Assembly (NCBI RefSeq): GCF_006517275.1
Contig: NZ_CP041191.1
Location: 1,979,001 to 2,043,000, forward strand
Origin: Labrenzia sp. PHM005
GTDB taxonomy: Bacteria > Pseudomonadota > Alphaproteobacteria > Rhizobiales > Stappiaceae
Reading direction: 5' to 3'
Length of the DNA: 64,000 nucleotides
The notes below the pieces were generated by a model. The model was not told where the DNA came from. It searched no databases and was given only the letters and a program-made list of their open reading frames with translations. A program made the position numbers and the translations under genes. Positions 43,904 to 52,820 of the stretch are shown piece after piece. The first letter of the stretch is position 1. Every line of letters begins with the position of its first letter.

Positions 43904-45451
43904 ATGGCGCCGCCCGCAGCAGATGCACCCGTCCTTTTAAGGCTCGACGGCATCACCAAACGCTTTGGCGCCTTGACCGCCAACGGCGATGTTTCGCTTG
44001 ATTTGAGGCAAGGCGAAATTCTGGCCCTGCTTGGTGAAAACGGCGCCGGAAAAACCACCCTCATGAACATTCTTTTCGGGCACTACGTGGCCGATGAAGG
44101 ACAAGTTCTGGTGCACTCAGGCGGTGAAGATCTTAAGGAACTTGAACCCGGATCTCCGCACGCGGCGTTGGATGCCGGCATCGGCATGGTTCACCAGCAT
44201 TTCACGCTGGCGGAGAACCTCAGCGCCTTCGATAACATTCTGCTTGGCACCGAACCGTTGGCGGCGATCAAATCCGCCCGAGCGCCTGCTCGAAAGAAAC
44301 TTGAAGACCTGATGCAACGATCCGGATTGACGGTCAATCTGGATACCCGTATTTCGCAACTTTCTGTCGGTGAAAAGCAACGGGTTGAAATCCTGAAAGC
44401 CCTTTACCGTGATGCGAGGGTTCTGGTTTTGGATGAGCCGACCGCGGTGCTCACGCCACAAGAATCTGACACCTTATTTGCAACACTGACCAAGCTGGCG
44501 AAGGATGGTCTCGGAATCATCTTCATCTCGCACAAACTCGCGGAGGTCATGGCATCTTCGCATCGGATCGCGGTTCTACGCGGCGGCCGGAAAGTGGCAG
44601 ATTTACCGACATCAGAATGTTCCCAGCGCCAGCTCGCTGAACTGATGGTAGGCCACGAGATTACCGAAACCGTGCGCGAGCCCGGAACGCGCGGCGCGCC
44701 ACTGTTTGCCCTCAAAGAGGTTTCAGCCGGTCATGGCCGAGACGTGATTTCGAATGTTTCCCTTGAACTTCTGTCCGGCGAAATTCTTGGAATCGCCGGC
44801 GTATCGGGCAATGGCCAAACAAAACTGGCGCGGGTGATCTCCGGTTTGGAAACCGTCGAGATGGGCACAGTCGTCCTCGATGGTGAGGACTTGGCTCAGG
44901 CCAGTCCGCGCACGATGATCGACACCGGCCTTGCACGTATCCCTGAGGATCGCCATCACGATGGCATCGTTGGCGCGATGACGGTCTCTGAAAACCTCGC
45001 CATTGAAGCGATCCGCAAACCTGAAAACCAGAAATTCGGGATGCTCCGGTTTACCGCCATGCGGGAGCGGGCCAAGGATCTTATCAAGGCCTATGACATC
45101 CGCTGTCAGAGCGAGACCAGTCCCGCCCGGCTGCTCTCCGGCGGCAACATCCAGAAAATCGTTCTGGCACGAACGTTGGAAACTCAGCCGAAGGTCGTTC
45201 TGGCGGCACAGCCGTCGCGCGGACTGGATGTCGGAGCGACCTCTGATGTCCACAAACGACTGCTGGCTGCGCGGGCGCGCGGGGCTGGTGTCATTCTCAT
45301 TTCCGAAGACTTGGATGAACTTATGCGCCTGTCGGATCGGATAGCCGTGATCCACCGCGGACATTTGTCTGAAGCTGAACCAACCGAAACGCTCGACCGT
45401 GGCAAACTGGGTCTGCGTATGGCCGGACATGATGGGGAAGAAGCAGCATGA
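43904..45451 (+). CDS. BMP-type ABC transporter ATPase (two nucleotide-binding domains)
   Basis: A 515-residue tandem ATPase. The first domain has Walker A GENGAGKTTLMN, signature LSVGEKQRVEILKAL and Walker B VLVLDEPTAVLTP. The second has a degenerate Walker A (GVSGNGQTKLA) and LSGGNIQKIVLARTLE with VVLAAQPSRGLDVGA. IGMVHQHFTLAENLSAFDNI is the mark of nucleoside-type (NupA/YufO-like) ATPases. It overlaps the first permease by 4 bp. Confidence 0.92.
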   Translation: MAPPAADAPVLLRLDGITKRFGALTANGDVSLDLRQGEILALLGENGAGKTTLMNILFGHYVADEGQVLVHSGGEDLKELEPGSPHAALDAGIGMVHQHFTLAENLSAFDNILLGTEPLAAIKSARAPARKKLEDLMQRSGLTVNLDTRISQLSVGEKQRVEILKALYRDARVLVLDEPTAVLTPQESDTLFATLTKLAKDGLGIIFISHKLAEVMASSHRIAVLRGGRKVADLPTSECSQRQLAELMVGHEITETVREPGTRGAPLFALKEVSAGHGRDVISNVSLELLSGEILGIAGVSGNGQTKLARVISGLETVEMGTVVLDGEDLAQASPRTMIDTGLARIPEDRHHDGIVGAMTVSENLAIEAIRKPENQKFGMLRFTAMRERAKDLIKAYDIRCQSETSPARLLSGGNIQKIVLARTLETQPKVVLAAQPSRGLDVGATSDVHKRLLAARARGAGVILISEDLDELMRLSDRIAVIHRGHLSEAEPTETLDRGKLGLRMAGHDGEEAA

Positions 45452-46530
45452 TCCGTTTTGAACCCAGAGGCCCGGTTGCCGTCTCCAAGGTTGTTGGGGT
45501 GACGGTCGCGGCTGCTGTTGCAGCGCTCATTCTGGCGGCGATTCCAATGCTGTTCGCCGGTCTGTCCGTTTTTGAAGCTTATGGTTTGATGGTCAAAGGT
45601 GCATTCGGATCTGCATTCGCCTTTACCGAGATGCTGACAAGGGCAACTCCCTTAATCCTCACCGGATTGGCGGCGGCCGTCGCGTTCCGGGCAAAACTCT
45701 GGAACATCGGCGCTGAAGGCCAGCTTTATGCGGGTGCATTGGCAGCCGTTGCGGTCGGGACGGGTCTGATCTCCGGACCGTCTTATGTGCTTATTCCCAC
45801 GGTCATCGTTGCGGGAGCCTTGACCGGCGGGCTGGTTATGCTTGGGCCGACGCTTCTGAAAACGCGGCTCGGAGTCGATGAGGTTGTCACCACGCTTTTG
45901 TTGAACTTCGTCATACTGCTCTTCGTCCAGATGATGCTGGAAGGCCCAATGAAAGACCCGATGGGAATGGGCTGGCCGCAATCTGAGCCCATTCTGGATG
46001 AAGCGGCTTTGCCGAAGCTCATGGCCCGCATGCGCATTCACTGGGGTTTGGTGATCGCACTCGTCGCGTCGCTGGGTGTCTATTTCCTTTTAAAACGCAC
46101 GGTCTGGGGTTTTGAAATCCGCGCAGTAGGTGAAAATGCAGCCGCAGCCCGCCATGCAGGCATTCCGGTAACAGCGACTTTCATTCGTGTGGGGCTGCTC
46201 TCTGGCGCGCTAGCCGGTCTTGCCGGTGTTGGGGAAGTCGCAGGTCTCAAGGGTTATCTGACCGCAGACCTGTCCCCTGGCTTTGGTTATTCCGGGATTG
46301 TCGTTGCCATGCTGGCAGGCCTATCGCCCATCGGCGTTGTCTTTTCTGCGCTGTTCATTGCCAGCATTTTTGTCGGCGCCGATTCCATGTCGCGGGCAAC
46401 CGGAGTGTCGAACTATCTTGCTGATCTGATCGTTGCGATGGCGCTGTTGTGTGTGCTCGTGTCCGGACTGTTTTTGAGGTTCAAGATCCGCTTTGTCGGC
46501 GCGCCGCACGCAAAGGAGGCCGCGAAATGA
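45448..46530 (+). CDS. BMP-type ABC transporter permease 1
   Basis: A 360-residue permease of the branched-chain/ribose superfamily with about nine membrane segments. TRATPLILTGLAAAVAFRAKL, NIGAEGQLYAGALAAVAVG and GYSGIVVAMLAGLSPIGVVF are typical of YufP/NupP-like nucleoside permeases. ATGA overlaps tie it to both neighbours. Confidence 0.92.
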   Translation: MIRFEPRGPVAVSKVVGVTVAAAVAALILAAIPMLFAGLSVFEAYGLMVKGAFGSAFAFTEMLTRATPLILTGLAAAVAFRAKLWNIGAEGQLYAGALAAVAVGTGLISGPSYVLIPTVIVAGALTGGLVMLGPTLLKTRLGVDEVVTTLLLNFVILLFVQMMLEGPMKDPMGMGWPQSEPILDEAALPKLMARMRIHWGLVIALVASLGVYFLLKRTVWGFEIRAVGENAAAARHAGIPVTATFIRVGLLSGALAGLAGVGEVAGLKGYLTADLSPGFGYSGIVVAMLAGLSPIGVVFSALFIASIFVGADSMSRATGVSNYLADLIVAMALLCVLVSGLFLRFKIRFVGAPHAKEAAK

Positions 46531-47471
46531 TCGAGATCCTCGACATTCTTGTCTCTGCGAATTTCTGGGCAGCGGCCTTGCGGATCGCAACGCCGCTGAT
46601 CTTCGGAGTGATTGGTGCGCTGATCTGTGAACGCGCCGGTGTTCTCAATCTCGGCATTGAAGGCATCTTTACCGCGGGGGCGATGGCCGGCTGGATGGCA
46701 GTCTGGCTTGGTGCTGGGCTCTGGGGTGGTGTTTTGGTGGCCGCACTCGCGGGCGGGTTCTTTGGCTTGATCCACGCCATTTTGACCGTGCCGCTGGGTT
46801 TGTCGCAGCACGTCTCCGGGATCGGGGTGACGTTGTTTGCAACCTCCCTCAGCTATTTCATCTACCGGACTGCTCTGCCGGATGTGTCTTCGCCGCCACG
46901 GATCGAAGCTTTCAAACCACTCGATATTCCGGTCTTGTCCGAACTGCCGTTCATTGGGCCCGCTCTTTTCCAGCAGACGTCATTGACGTTTCTGGCGCTG
47001 ATCCTGGTTCTGGCAACAGCCTATGTGCTCTATCGCACACCATTGGGTCTTGCGATCCAGGCTGTTGGCGACAATCCGTCAGCGGTCGAATCCCAGGGGC
47101 TTTCCGTTTATGGTCTGCGGATTGGGGCTGTCGTCGTGGGATCCTCCATCATGGCGCTCGGCGGAGCGTTCCTGACGATGTCTGCTTTCGATGCCTTCTT
47201 CTTCGGCATGGTCAACGGCCGGGGCTGGATCTGCATCGCCTTGACGGTGTTTGCCTCCTGGCGGCCTGGCAAGGCTCTAATAGGGGCCCTTCTGTTTGGC
47301 GCTTTTGATGCTTTCCAAGTGCGATTACAAACCGAAGTCGGCAGCTTCATTCCTGGCCAAGTGTTCCTGATGATGCCGTATATTCTCTCGATCCTTGCGC
47401 TGATTGTAGTGGCCCGCAAAGCCGACTATCCACGCGCGCTACTGGTTCCCTATTTCCGCGGCCAACGCTGA
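46527..47471 (+). CDS. BMP-type ABC transporter permease 2
   Basis: A 314-residue second permease with about eight membrane segments. ATPLIFGVIGALICERAGVL, NLGIEGIFTAGAMAGWMAV and GAFDAFQVRLQTEVG match YufQ/NupQ-like proteins. The start at 46527 overlaps the previous stop by 4 bp. The cytosine deaminase gene begins 13 bp downstream. Confidence 0.92.
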   Translation: MIEILDILVSANFWAAALRIATPLIFGVIGALICERAGVLNLGIEGIFTAGAMAGWMAVWLGAGLWGGVLVAALAGGFFGLIHAILTVPLGLSQHVSGIGVTLFATSLSYFIYRTALPDVSSPPRIEAFKPLDIPVLSELPFIGPALFQQTSLTFLALILVLATAYVLYRTPLGLAIQAVGDNPSAVESQGLSVYGLRIGAVVVGSSIMALGGAFLTMSAFDAFFFGMVNGRGWICIALTVFASWRPGKALIGALLFGAFDAFQVRLQTEVGSFIPGQVFLMMPYILSILALIVVARKADYPRALLVPYFRGQR

Positions 47472-47484
47472 CAGGTGTTTCTTC

Positions 47485-48777
47485 ATGAGCTTTGACCTTC
47501 TCATCAAAAACGCAAATCTGCCCGATGGCAGAACCGGGGTGGATATTGCTTGTCAGGACAGTGTGATCGCCGCTGTTGAGGCGGGCATCACGGCAGATGC
47601 CGGCAAGGTGATTGATGCTGGCGGAAAACTGGTCTCTCCGCCGTTTGTCGACAGTCATTTTCATATGGATGCCACTCTTTCGCTTGGCCTGCCGCGCATG
47701 AACCAGAGCGGCACCCTGTTGGAAGGCATTGCGCTTTGGGGGGAGCTGAAGGAAATCCTGACTGTTGAGGCTGTGGTTGAGCGGGCGTTGAAGTATTGTG
47801 ACCTCGCTGTCTCTCAAGGCCTTCTCGCGATCCGCACCCACGTGGATGTCTGTGATGACAAACTCACGGGTGTGCAGGGGCTTCTGGAAGTCCGTGAGAA
47901 GGTAAAGGATTACATCGATCTGCAGCTTGTCGCCTTTCCGCAGGACGGCCTGTTCCGCTCACCGAACGCAGAAAAGAACCTTCTGAAAGCGCTCGATATG
48001 GGTGTCGATATTGTCGGAGGTATCCCACATTTTGAGCGCACCATGGACGATGGTGCGAAATCCGTCCGCCGCCTGTGCGAGATCGCAGCTGAACGCGGCC
48101 TGATGGTCGACATGCACTGCGATGAGACCGACGATCCGATGTCGCGGCATATTGAGACCCTTGCCTATGAGACTCAACGTTTGGGGCTGCAGGGACGGGT
48201 GGCCGGATCCCATCTGACCTCGATGCATTCCATGGACAATTATTATGTGTCCAAGCTTCTGCCGCTCATTGCAGAAGCGGAAGTTCATGCAATCGCCAAT
48301 CCCCTGATCAATATCACCCTTCAAGGGCGTCACGACACCTATCCGAAACGGCGGGGTCAGACCCGCGTCCCGGAAATGCGGTCCTACGGCATCAATGTCG
48401 CCTTCGGCCATGACTGTGTGATGGATCCCTGGTACTCCATGGGTTCCGGCGACATGCTGGAAGTCGCCAGTATGGGGCTGCATGTGGCCCAGATGACCAG
48501 CCGGGAGGCGATCCGTTATTGTTTTGAATGTGTTACCAGTCACCCGGCAAAAGCCATGGGTCTTGAGGGCTATGGTCTTGAAGTAGGCTGCAAGGCGGAC
48601 TTCGTTTTGCTGCAGGCTCGAGACACTATCGAAGCGATCCGACTGAAAGCCAACCGGCTCGCCGTGGTGAAATCCGGCAAGGTGATTGCGACGGCTGAAC
48701 CTCGGCAAACGCAACTGGCGATCGATGGCCGTCCCGCTGTGGTTGACCCAGCAGATTATGCTCCAACGGGAAACTGA
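47485..48777 (+). CDS. codA: Cytosine deaminase
   Basis: A 430-residue amidohydrolase very like E. coli CodA. Metal and active-site motifs are DSHFHMD (about 57-62), the HCDETDD block (about 211), SHLTSMHS (about 242) and FGHDCVMDPWYSMGSGDML (about 308-325). NPLINITLQGRHDTYPKRRG is a CodA-specific stretch. It hydrolyses cytosine to uracil and ammonia. Isocytosine, creatinine or other ring deamination cannot be excluded. It is expressed with the BMP-type importer, which suggests import followed by deamination. Confidence 0.9.
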   Translation: MSFDLLIKNANLPDGRTGVDIACQDSVIAAVEAGITADAGKVIDAGGKLVSPPFVDSHFHMDATLSLGLPRMNQSGTLLEGIALWGELKEILTVEAVVERALKYCDLAVSQGLLAIRTHVDVCDDKLTGVQGLLEVREKVKDYIDLQLVAFPQDGLFRSPNAEKNLLKALDMGVDIVGGIPHFERTMDDGAKSVRRLCEIAAERGLMVDMHCDETDDPMSRHIETLAYETQRLGLQGRVAGSHLTSMHSMDNYYVSKLLPLIAEAEVHAIANPLINITLQGRHDTYPKRRGQTRVPEMRSYGINVAFGHDCVMDPWYSMGSGDMLEVASMGLHVAQMTSREAIRYCFECVTSHPAKAMGLEGYGLEVGCKADFVLLQARDTIEAIRLKANRLAVVKSGKVIATAEPRQTQLAIDGRPAVVDPADYAPTGN

Positions 48778-48889
48778 GACCTTTCGGTAAGATCCACTGC
48801 CAATTAGGGATGATAAATTTACGTGCCTTGACTCCAAGGGGCACATCCGATGCCATTGGTCAGTTTGATTCCAAAACCGAGGTGGCGCG

Positions 48890-49615
48890 ATGAGACTGTT
48901 GGTCAAGGTGAGCGGTGAAGCACTGGCCGAAGGTTCCAGTGGTGTGTTTTCCGACGACGCGATTTCCCGTGTCACTGAATATCTGGTGTCTCTGGCGCGC
49001 AATGGCCATGAAGTAGTGGTCGTTGTTGGCGGTGGCAATATCTTTCGCGGCACCACCTCCTCCGATTGGAACATTGAGAGGGTCGAAGCCGACAATGTCG
49101 GCATGCTCGGCACCATTGCCAACGGCATTTTGCTGCGCGCCAAGATCGAGGCAACTTCGGATGTTGAAGTCCGCTTGATGTCGGCCGTTGATATTCCAGC
49201 GATCGGCGAGAAATACATCCGCCGGCGGGCCTTGCGCCATCTTGAGCGCGGCCGCCTTGTGCTCTTGAGCGGCGGCATTGGTCAACCCTATGTGACGACC
49301 GATTATCCGTCCGTTCAGCGGGCGGTCGAACTTGATTGCAACAGCGTGCTGTGCCTGAAAAACGGCATCGACGGGGTCTATGACAGTGATCCCAAACTCA
49401 ATGCCGATGCCCGCCGGTACAAGACACTTTCAATCGAAACCGCAATCACCAATTCGCTTGGTTTCATGGACCGGTCTGCGCTTGTTTTGGCCAAACAGCA
49501 CGATGTCCACATCCACGTCATCGGTGTTGATTCCGGCACATCTGTCTTGGAGGCGGTGAACAGCGATACGGTCGGCACCCGCGTCTCCCGCGATGCCGAA
49601 AGCGCGTTCTACTGA
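48890..49615 (+). CDS. UMP-kinase-like (PyrH paralogue) amino acid kinase family protein
   Basis: A 241-residue protein of the PyrH/UMPK type. LLVKVSGEAL, VVVVVGGGNIFRG (about 42-54), DNVGMLGTIANGILL and LKNGIDGVYDSDPK align with UMP kinase. The usual FTTDTAAALRA-type segment is changed to VTTDYPSVQRAVELD, and normal pyrH partners (tsf, frr) are absent. It therefore looks like a second, specialised copy in a pyrimidine salvage operon, 112 bp after codA. It may phosphorylate UMP or a related nucleotide. The start at 48890 follows GAGGTGGCG. Confidence 0.8.
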   Translation: MRLLVKVSGEALAEGSSGVFSDDAISRVTEYLVSLARNGHEVVVVVGGGNIFRGTTSSDWNIERVEADNVGMLGTIANGILLRAKIEATSDVEVRLMSAVDIPAIGEKYIRRRALRHLERGRLVLLSGGIGQPYVTTDYPSVQRAVELDCNSVLCLKNGIDGVYDSDPKLNADARRYKTLSIETAITNSLGFMDRSALVLAKQHDVHIHVIGVDSGTSVLEAVNSDTVGTRVSRDAESAFY

Positions 49616-49649
49616 CAAATAAGCGTTGGCGCGATACTGGGAATCTTTG

Positions 49650-50564
49650 TCATTCCGGCGCGCTTTTATCGTCATAAGTTTCAAGGTGCTTGGCGACAAT
49701 ATCCATAAAGCTGCGGCTGATTTGTGAGACCGGTTTGTGTTTTGGGTAAAGCGCCTGATAGCTGTATTGGATCTTCGGTGAAAATGGTCGGACAATTACG
49801 CGGTTCTGCTGTTCGAGATGCGCTGCTGTGATCGGATCTATCAGGCCGACCCCGGCACCACTTGCCACCAGCTGGCCCACCGCGACCGAGAGCTGGGTTT
49901 CGACTTGAAGTTTGCGTTCAACATCGGCCGCATGAAAAACCGCATCGATTTTCTGGCGGATCGGATAGCCGGCACCGAGTGAAATGAACGGCTCGTTTTC
50001 CATGTCAGAGGGTTTGAGGCTGTCTTTACCAGCTAGGGAATGGCCGATCGGCAAAATCGCTACCAGCGGTGCCGTCAAGAGCACTTCAGATGTTACGCCA
50101 GGGTGTTTGACACTGATCTCTGCAAATCCCAGATCGTATTGCTGAGTAGCGATGCAGTCCGCGACCTTTTGTGAGCTGCGGATCTGCAAGGCGACAGAAA
50201 TATCCGGCCGCTCCTTACAAAAACTTCCAATTATTGATGGCAAGAATTCCAGGGCCATCGCGGGCATGCCTGCGATATGAAGTGTGCCGCGCCGGTAGGT
50301 TCCAATCTCACGCGCAGCCTCTGCGATTGTCTCAAGGCCAATAAAGGAACGCTCGACTTCTTCGAAGAGCGCCTGTGCTTCTGGAGTCGGCGTGAGCCGG
50401 TTTTTTACTCGTGAAAACAAGGGGTAACCGACTTGATGTTCTAGGTCGGATAGGAGCCGGCTTGCTGCGGGTTGGGTGATGTGGATCCGTTTGGCGGCCT
50501 CGGTCACGCTGCTGGTTTCGATCATTGCCCGGAAGGCTTCGAGTTGGCGGTGATTCAAGCGCAT
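49650..50564 (-). CDS. LysR-type regulator of the adjacent transport/dehydrogenase operon
   Basis: A 304-residue LysR regulator: HTH AAKRIHITQPAASRLLSDLE and a typical effector domain (RRGTLHIAGMPAMALEFLPS). It diverges from the PotD-like binding-protein gene. A perfect ATATCAT-N11-ATGATAT repeat lies between the two starts, so it probably controls the whole downstream operon. The ligand is unknown, presumably the imported amine or amino acid. Confidence 0.9.
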   Translation of the reverse strand: MRLNHRQLEAFRAMIETSSVTEAAKRIHITQPAASRLLSDLEHQVGYPLFSRVKNRLTPTPEAQALFEEVERSFIGLETIAEAAREIGTYRRGTLHIAGMPAMALEFLPSIIGSFCKERPDISVALQIRSSQKVADCIATQQYDLGFAEISVKHPGVTSEVLLTAPLVAILPIGHSLAGKDSLKPSDMENEPFISLGAGYPIRQKIDAVFHAADVERKLQVETQLSVAVGQLVASGAGVGLIDPITAAHLEQQNRVIVRPFSPKIQYSYQALYPKHKPVSQISRSFMDIVAKHLETYDDKSAPE

Positions 50565-50582
50565 AGGATCGTCCAGATTTTC

Positions 50583-50607
50583 ATATCATAACATTTATGC
50601 ATGATAT
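50583..50607. promoter_or_regulatory. LysR-type T-N11-A operator
   Basis: ATATCAT, 11 nt, ATGATAT: a perfect inverted repeat with 7-bp arms, 18 bp upstream of the LysR start and about 78 bp upstream of the PotD-like gene. Confidence 0.75.
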
Positions 50608-50684
50608 TCTAAAAAATTGGAACTTGATATATGGAATGCCGTTCGGCATCACAGGTCACGTCAATAAAGAAGAGGGGAACCCGC

Positions 50685-51716
50685 ATGCGTGCCTTGCTGA
50701 CCACTGCCGCTGCTGCGCTGGCCGTATCTGCCACATTTGCTCAAGCAGAAGAAAAAACCGTTTATCTCGCCGCCTATGGCGGATCCACTGAAGCTTTGTT
50801 CAAGGATGTCATCATCCCGCGCTGGCAGGAGAAGACTGGCGCCAAAGTCGTTTATGTGTCCGGTAACTCCACTGACACTCTGGCAAAGCTGCGCGCACAA
50901 GAAGGTGCACAGGAAATTGACATCGCCTTCATCGATGACGGTCCGATGACCCAAGCCATCAATTTCGGATACTGCGACACAGTCGACCCTGAGACCTTTA
51001 GTGGACTTTACGACGCAGCGCGCATGCCGGAAGGCAAGGCTGTGGGTGTCGGTATCGTCGCAACCGGCCTTGCCTACAACAAAGAGATGTTTGAAGAAAA
51101 AGGTTGGAATGCGCCAACATCCTGGGCGGATCTTGCCGATCCAAAGTTTAAAGGAATGATCGCTATTCCGCCGATCACCAACGGTTATGGCCTGCTTGCC
51201 CTCATCATGGCAGCCAAGCTGAACGGTGGCGGCGAAACGAACATCGAGCCTGGTTTCAAGATGTTTGAAGACAAGATCGGCGATAATGTACTCGTTTATG
51301 AGCCGTCTTCCGGCAAGATGTCCGAGCTCTTCCAAAATGGAGAAATCGCGATGTCCGTTTGGGGCAGTGGCCGCTTGAAGTCTCTCGCTGACACCGGTTT
51401 TCCGGGGGCGTTTGCCTACCCGGATGAAGGTGCTGTCAATCTCCTGATCGGGGCGTGCCCGGTTGTGGATTCCGATGTGCCGGAACTCGCGCAGGACTTC
51501 TTGAAGTTTATGGTTTCAGCGGAAATGCAGCGCTATTTTGCTGTTGAGAAAGGCTGGGGCCCGGTCAACCGGAACACCGAACTTTCCGACGAAGAGATTG
51601 GTGCATTGCCGGTCGGTCCTGGACGTGTCGATAAGCTTGTCACAATCGACTACACCGTCGTCAACAAAGAGCGCGGTGCCTGGACCCAGCAGTGGACCCG
51701 TCGTATCGAAAACTGA
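50685..51716 (+). CDS. PotD-like ABC substrate-binding protein
   Basis: A 343-residue periplasmic protein of the spermidine/putrescine-type family. The signal peptide ends near TFAQAEE (residue 21). Typical segments are VYLAAYGGSTEALFKDVIIP, GLAYNKEMFEEKGWNAPTSW and EDKIGDNVLVYEPSSGKM. The start at 50685 follows AGAGGGGAAC. The amino-acid-type dehydrogenase genes downstream suggest the ligand is an amino acid derivative, opine or polyamine rather than a standard polyamine. Confidence 0.88.
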   Translation: MRALLTTAAAALAVSATFAQAEEKTVYLAAYGGSTEALFKDVIIPRWQEKTGAKVVYVSGNSTDTLAKLRAQEGAQEIDIAFIDDGPMTQAINFGYCDTVDPETFSGLYDAARMPEGKAVGVGIVATGLAYNKEMFEEKGWNAPTSWADLADPKFKGMIAIPPITNGYGLLALIMAAKLNGGGETNIEPGFKMFEDKIGDNVLVYEPSSGKMSELFQNGEIAMSVWGSGRLKSLADTGFPGAFAYPDEGAVNLLIGACPVVDSDVPELAQDFLKFMVSAEMQRYFAVEKGWGPVNRNTELSDEEIGALPVGPGRVDKLVTIDYTVVNKERGAWTQQWTRRIEN

Positions 51717-51732
51717 TCGGCCTTCCCTTTGG

Positions 51733-51752
51733 AGACGCGCGCTTGCGCGTCT
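51733..51752 (+). repeat. Hairpin after the PotD-like gene
   Basis: AGACGCGC / GCGCGTCT form a perfect 8-bp stem with a GCTT loop, 16 bp after the stop and 25 bp before the ATPase start. A weak ACTTTT follows. It fits mRNA stabilisation or partial attenuation. Confidence 0.55.
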
Positions 51753-51776
51753 TCGCACTTTTACCTGAGACGCCTT

Positions 51777-52820
51777 ATGACTTTCCTCACCCTTCAAAAT
51801 CTCACAAAGTCCTTCGGGGATTTTCGTGCCGTTCGCGACATGACACTATCCATCGAGCGGGGTGAGTTCATATCCCTTCTCGGGCCGTCCGGCTGCGGCA
51901 AGACGACGACTCTTCAGATGGTAGCAGGGCTTTTGCCACCGACATCTGGCAGTATTCTATTGGATGGCAAGGACATCACCAAGACACCGCCAAATAAGCG
52001 GGGATTGGGCATCGTGTTCCAGAGCTATGCCTTGTTTCCGCATATGACCGCCTTGGAAAATGTTGCCTTTGGCCTGGAAATGCGCGGTGTCGGAAAGGCA
52101 GAACGCTTGAAACGGGCGGAAAAGGCACTTGATCAGGTCAAGCTGTCTCATTTCATTCACCGGTATCCGAAACAAATGTCCGGTGGGCAGCGGCAACGGG
52201 TCGCTTTGGCCCGGGCGTTGGTCATTGAACCCCCAGTTCTGCTTCTCGATGAGCCGCTTTCCAATCTTGATGCGAAGCTTCGTGAAGAAATGCGGATCGA
52301 GCTGCGCCTTCTGCAGCAAGACATCGGTGTCACCACCATTCTCGTCACGCACGACCAGGAAGAAGCCTTGTCGATGTCCGACCGGATCGTTGTGATGCGA
52401 GACGGGGAGATGGCGCAGATCGCAGCACCGCTGGATCTTTATGAGCGGCCGACCAACACCTTTGTGTCCGACTTTGTTGGCAAAACCAATCTGATCACCG
52501 GCATCGCGTGCGGCGAGGATACGATTACGGTTGATGGTCAGGTGCTGTCTGCGCCTGGTCACGGGCATCCCAAAGGCGATGGCGTCACCTTGTCGATCCG
52601 CCCGGAAAAATTCGTTCTGTCAGCCGACGGCGACGGCCATGTGGCCACCATCCGCGCAGCCATCTTCATGGGGTCTAGCTGGCTCTACAGAGTTGACAGT
52701 CCGATGGGCGAATTGTTCGTCGCGCAGACCAACACTGGCGCACCGGGCTTTGCCCGCGGTCAATCTGCACGCCTTAGCTGGCCTGCAGACGCCATGACCT
52801 TGTTTGCCGAGGCTGCATGA
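51777..52820 (+). CDS. PotA-like ABC transporter ATPase
   Basis: A 347-residue ATPase with Walker A GPSGCGKTTTLQM, signature MSGGQRQRVALARALV and Walker B LLLDEPLSNLDAKLR, plus a C-terminal TOBE-like regulatory domain (LSIRPEKFVLSADGDGHV). The ATG at 51777 is chosen; longer reading includes the hairpin. Its stop overlaps the first permease start. Confidence 0.92.
   Translation: MTFLTLQNLTKSFGDFRAVRDMTLSIERGEFISLLGPSGCGKTTTLQMVAGLLPPTSGSILLDGKDITKTPPNKRGLGIVFQSYALFPHMTALENVAFGLEMRGVGKAERLKRAEKALDQVKLSHFIHRYPKQMSGGQRQRVALARALVIEPPVLLLDEPLSNLDAKLREEMRIELRLLQQDIGVTTILVTHDQEEALSMSDRIVVMRDGEMAQIAAPLDLYERPTNTFVSDFVGKTNLITGIACGEDTITVDGQVLSAPGHGHPKGDGVTLSIRPEKFVLSADGDGHVATIRAAIFMGSSWLYRVDSPMGELFVAQTNTGAPGFARGQSARLSWPADAMTLFAEAA

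Noticed and set aside
24787..45451. Degenerate Walker A in the second domains of the two tandem ATPases
   Set aside because: This is normal for CUT2 and BMP-type tandem ATPases, not damage.
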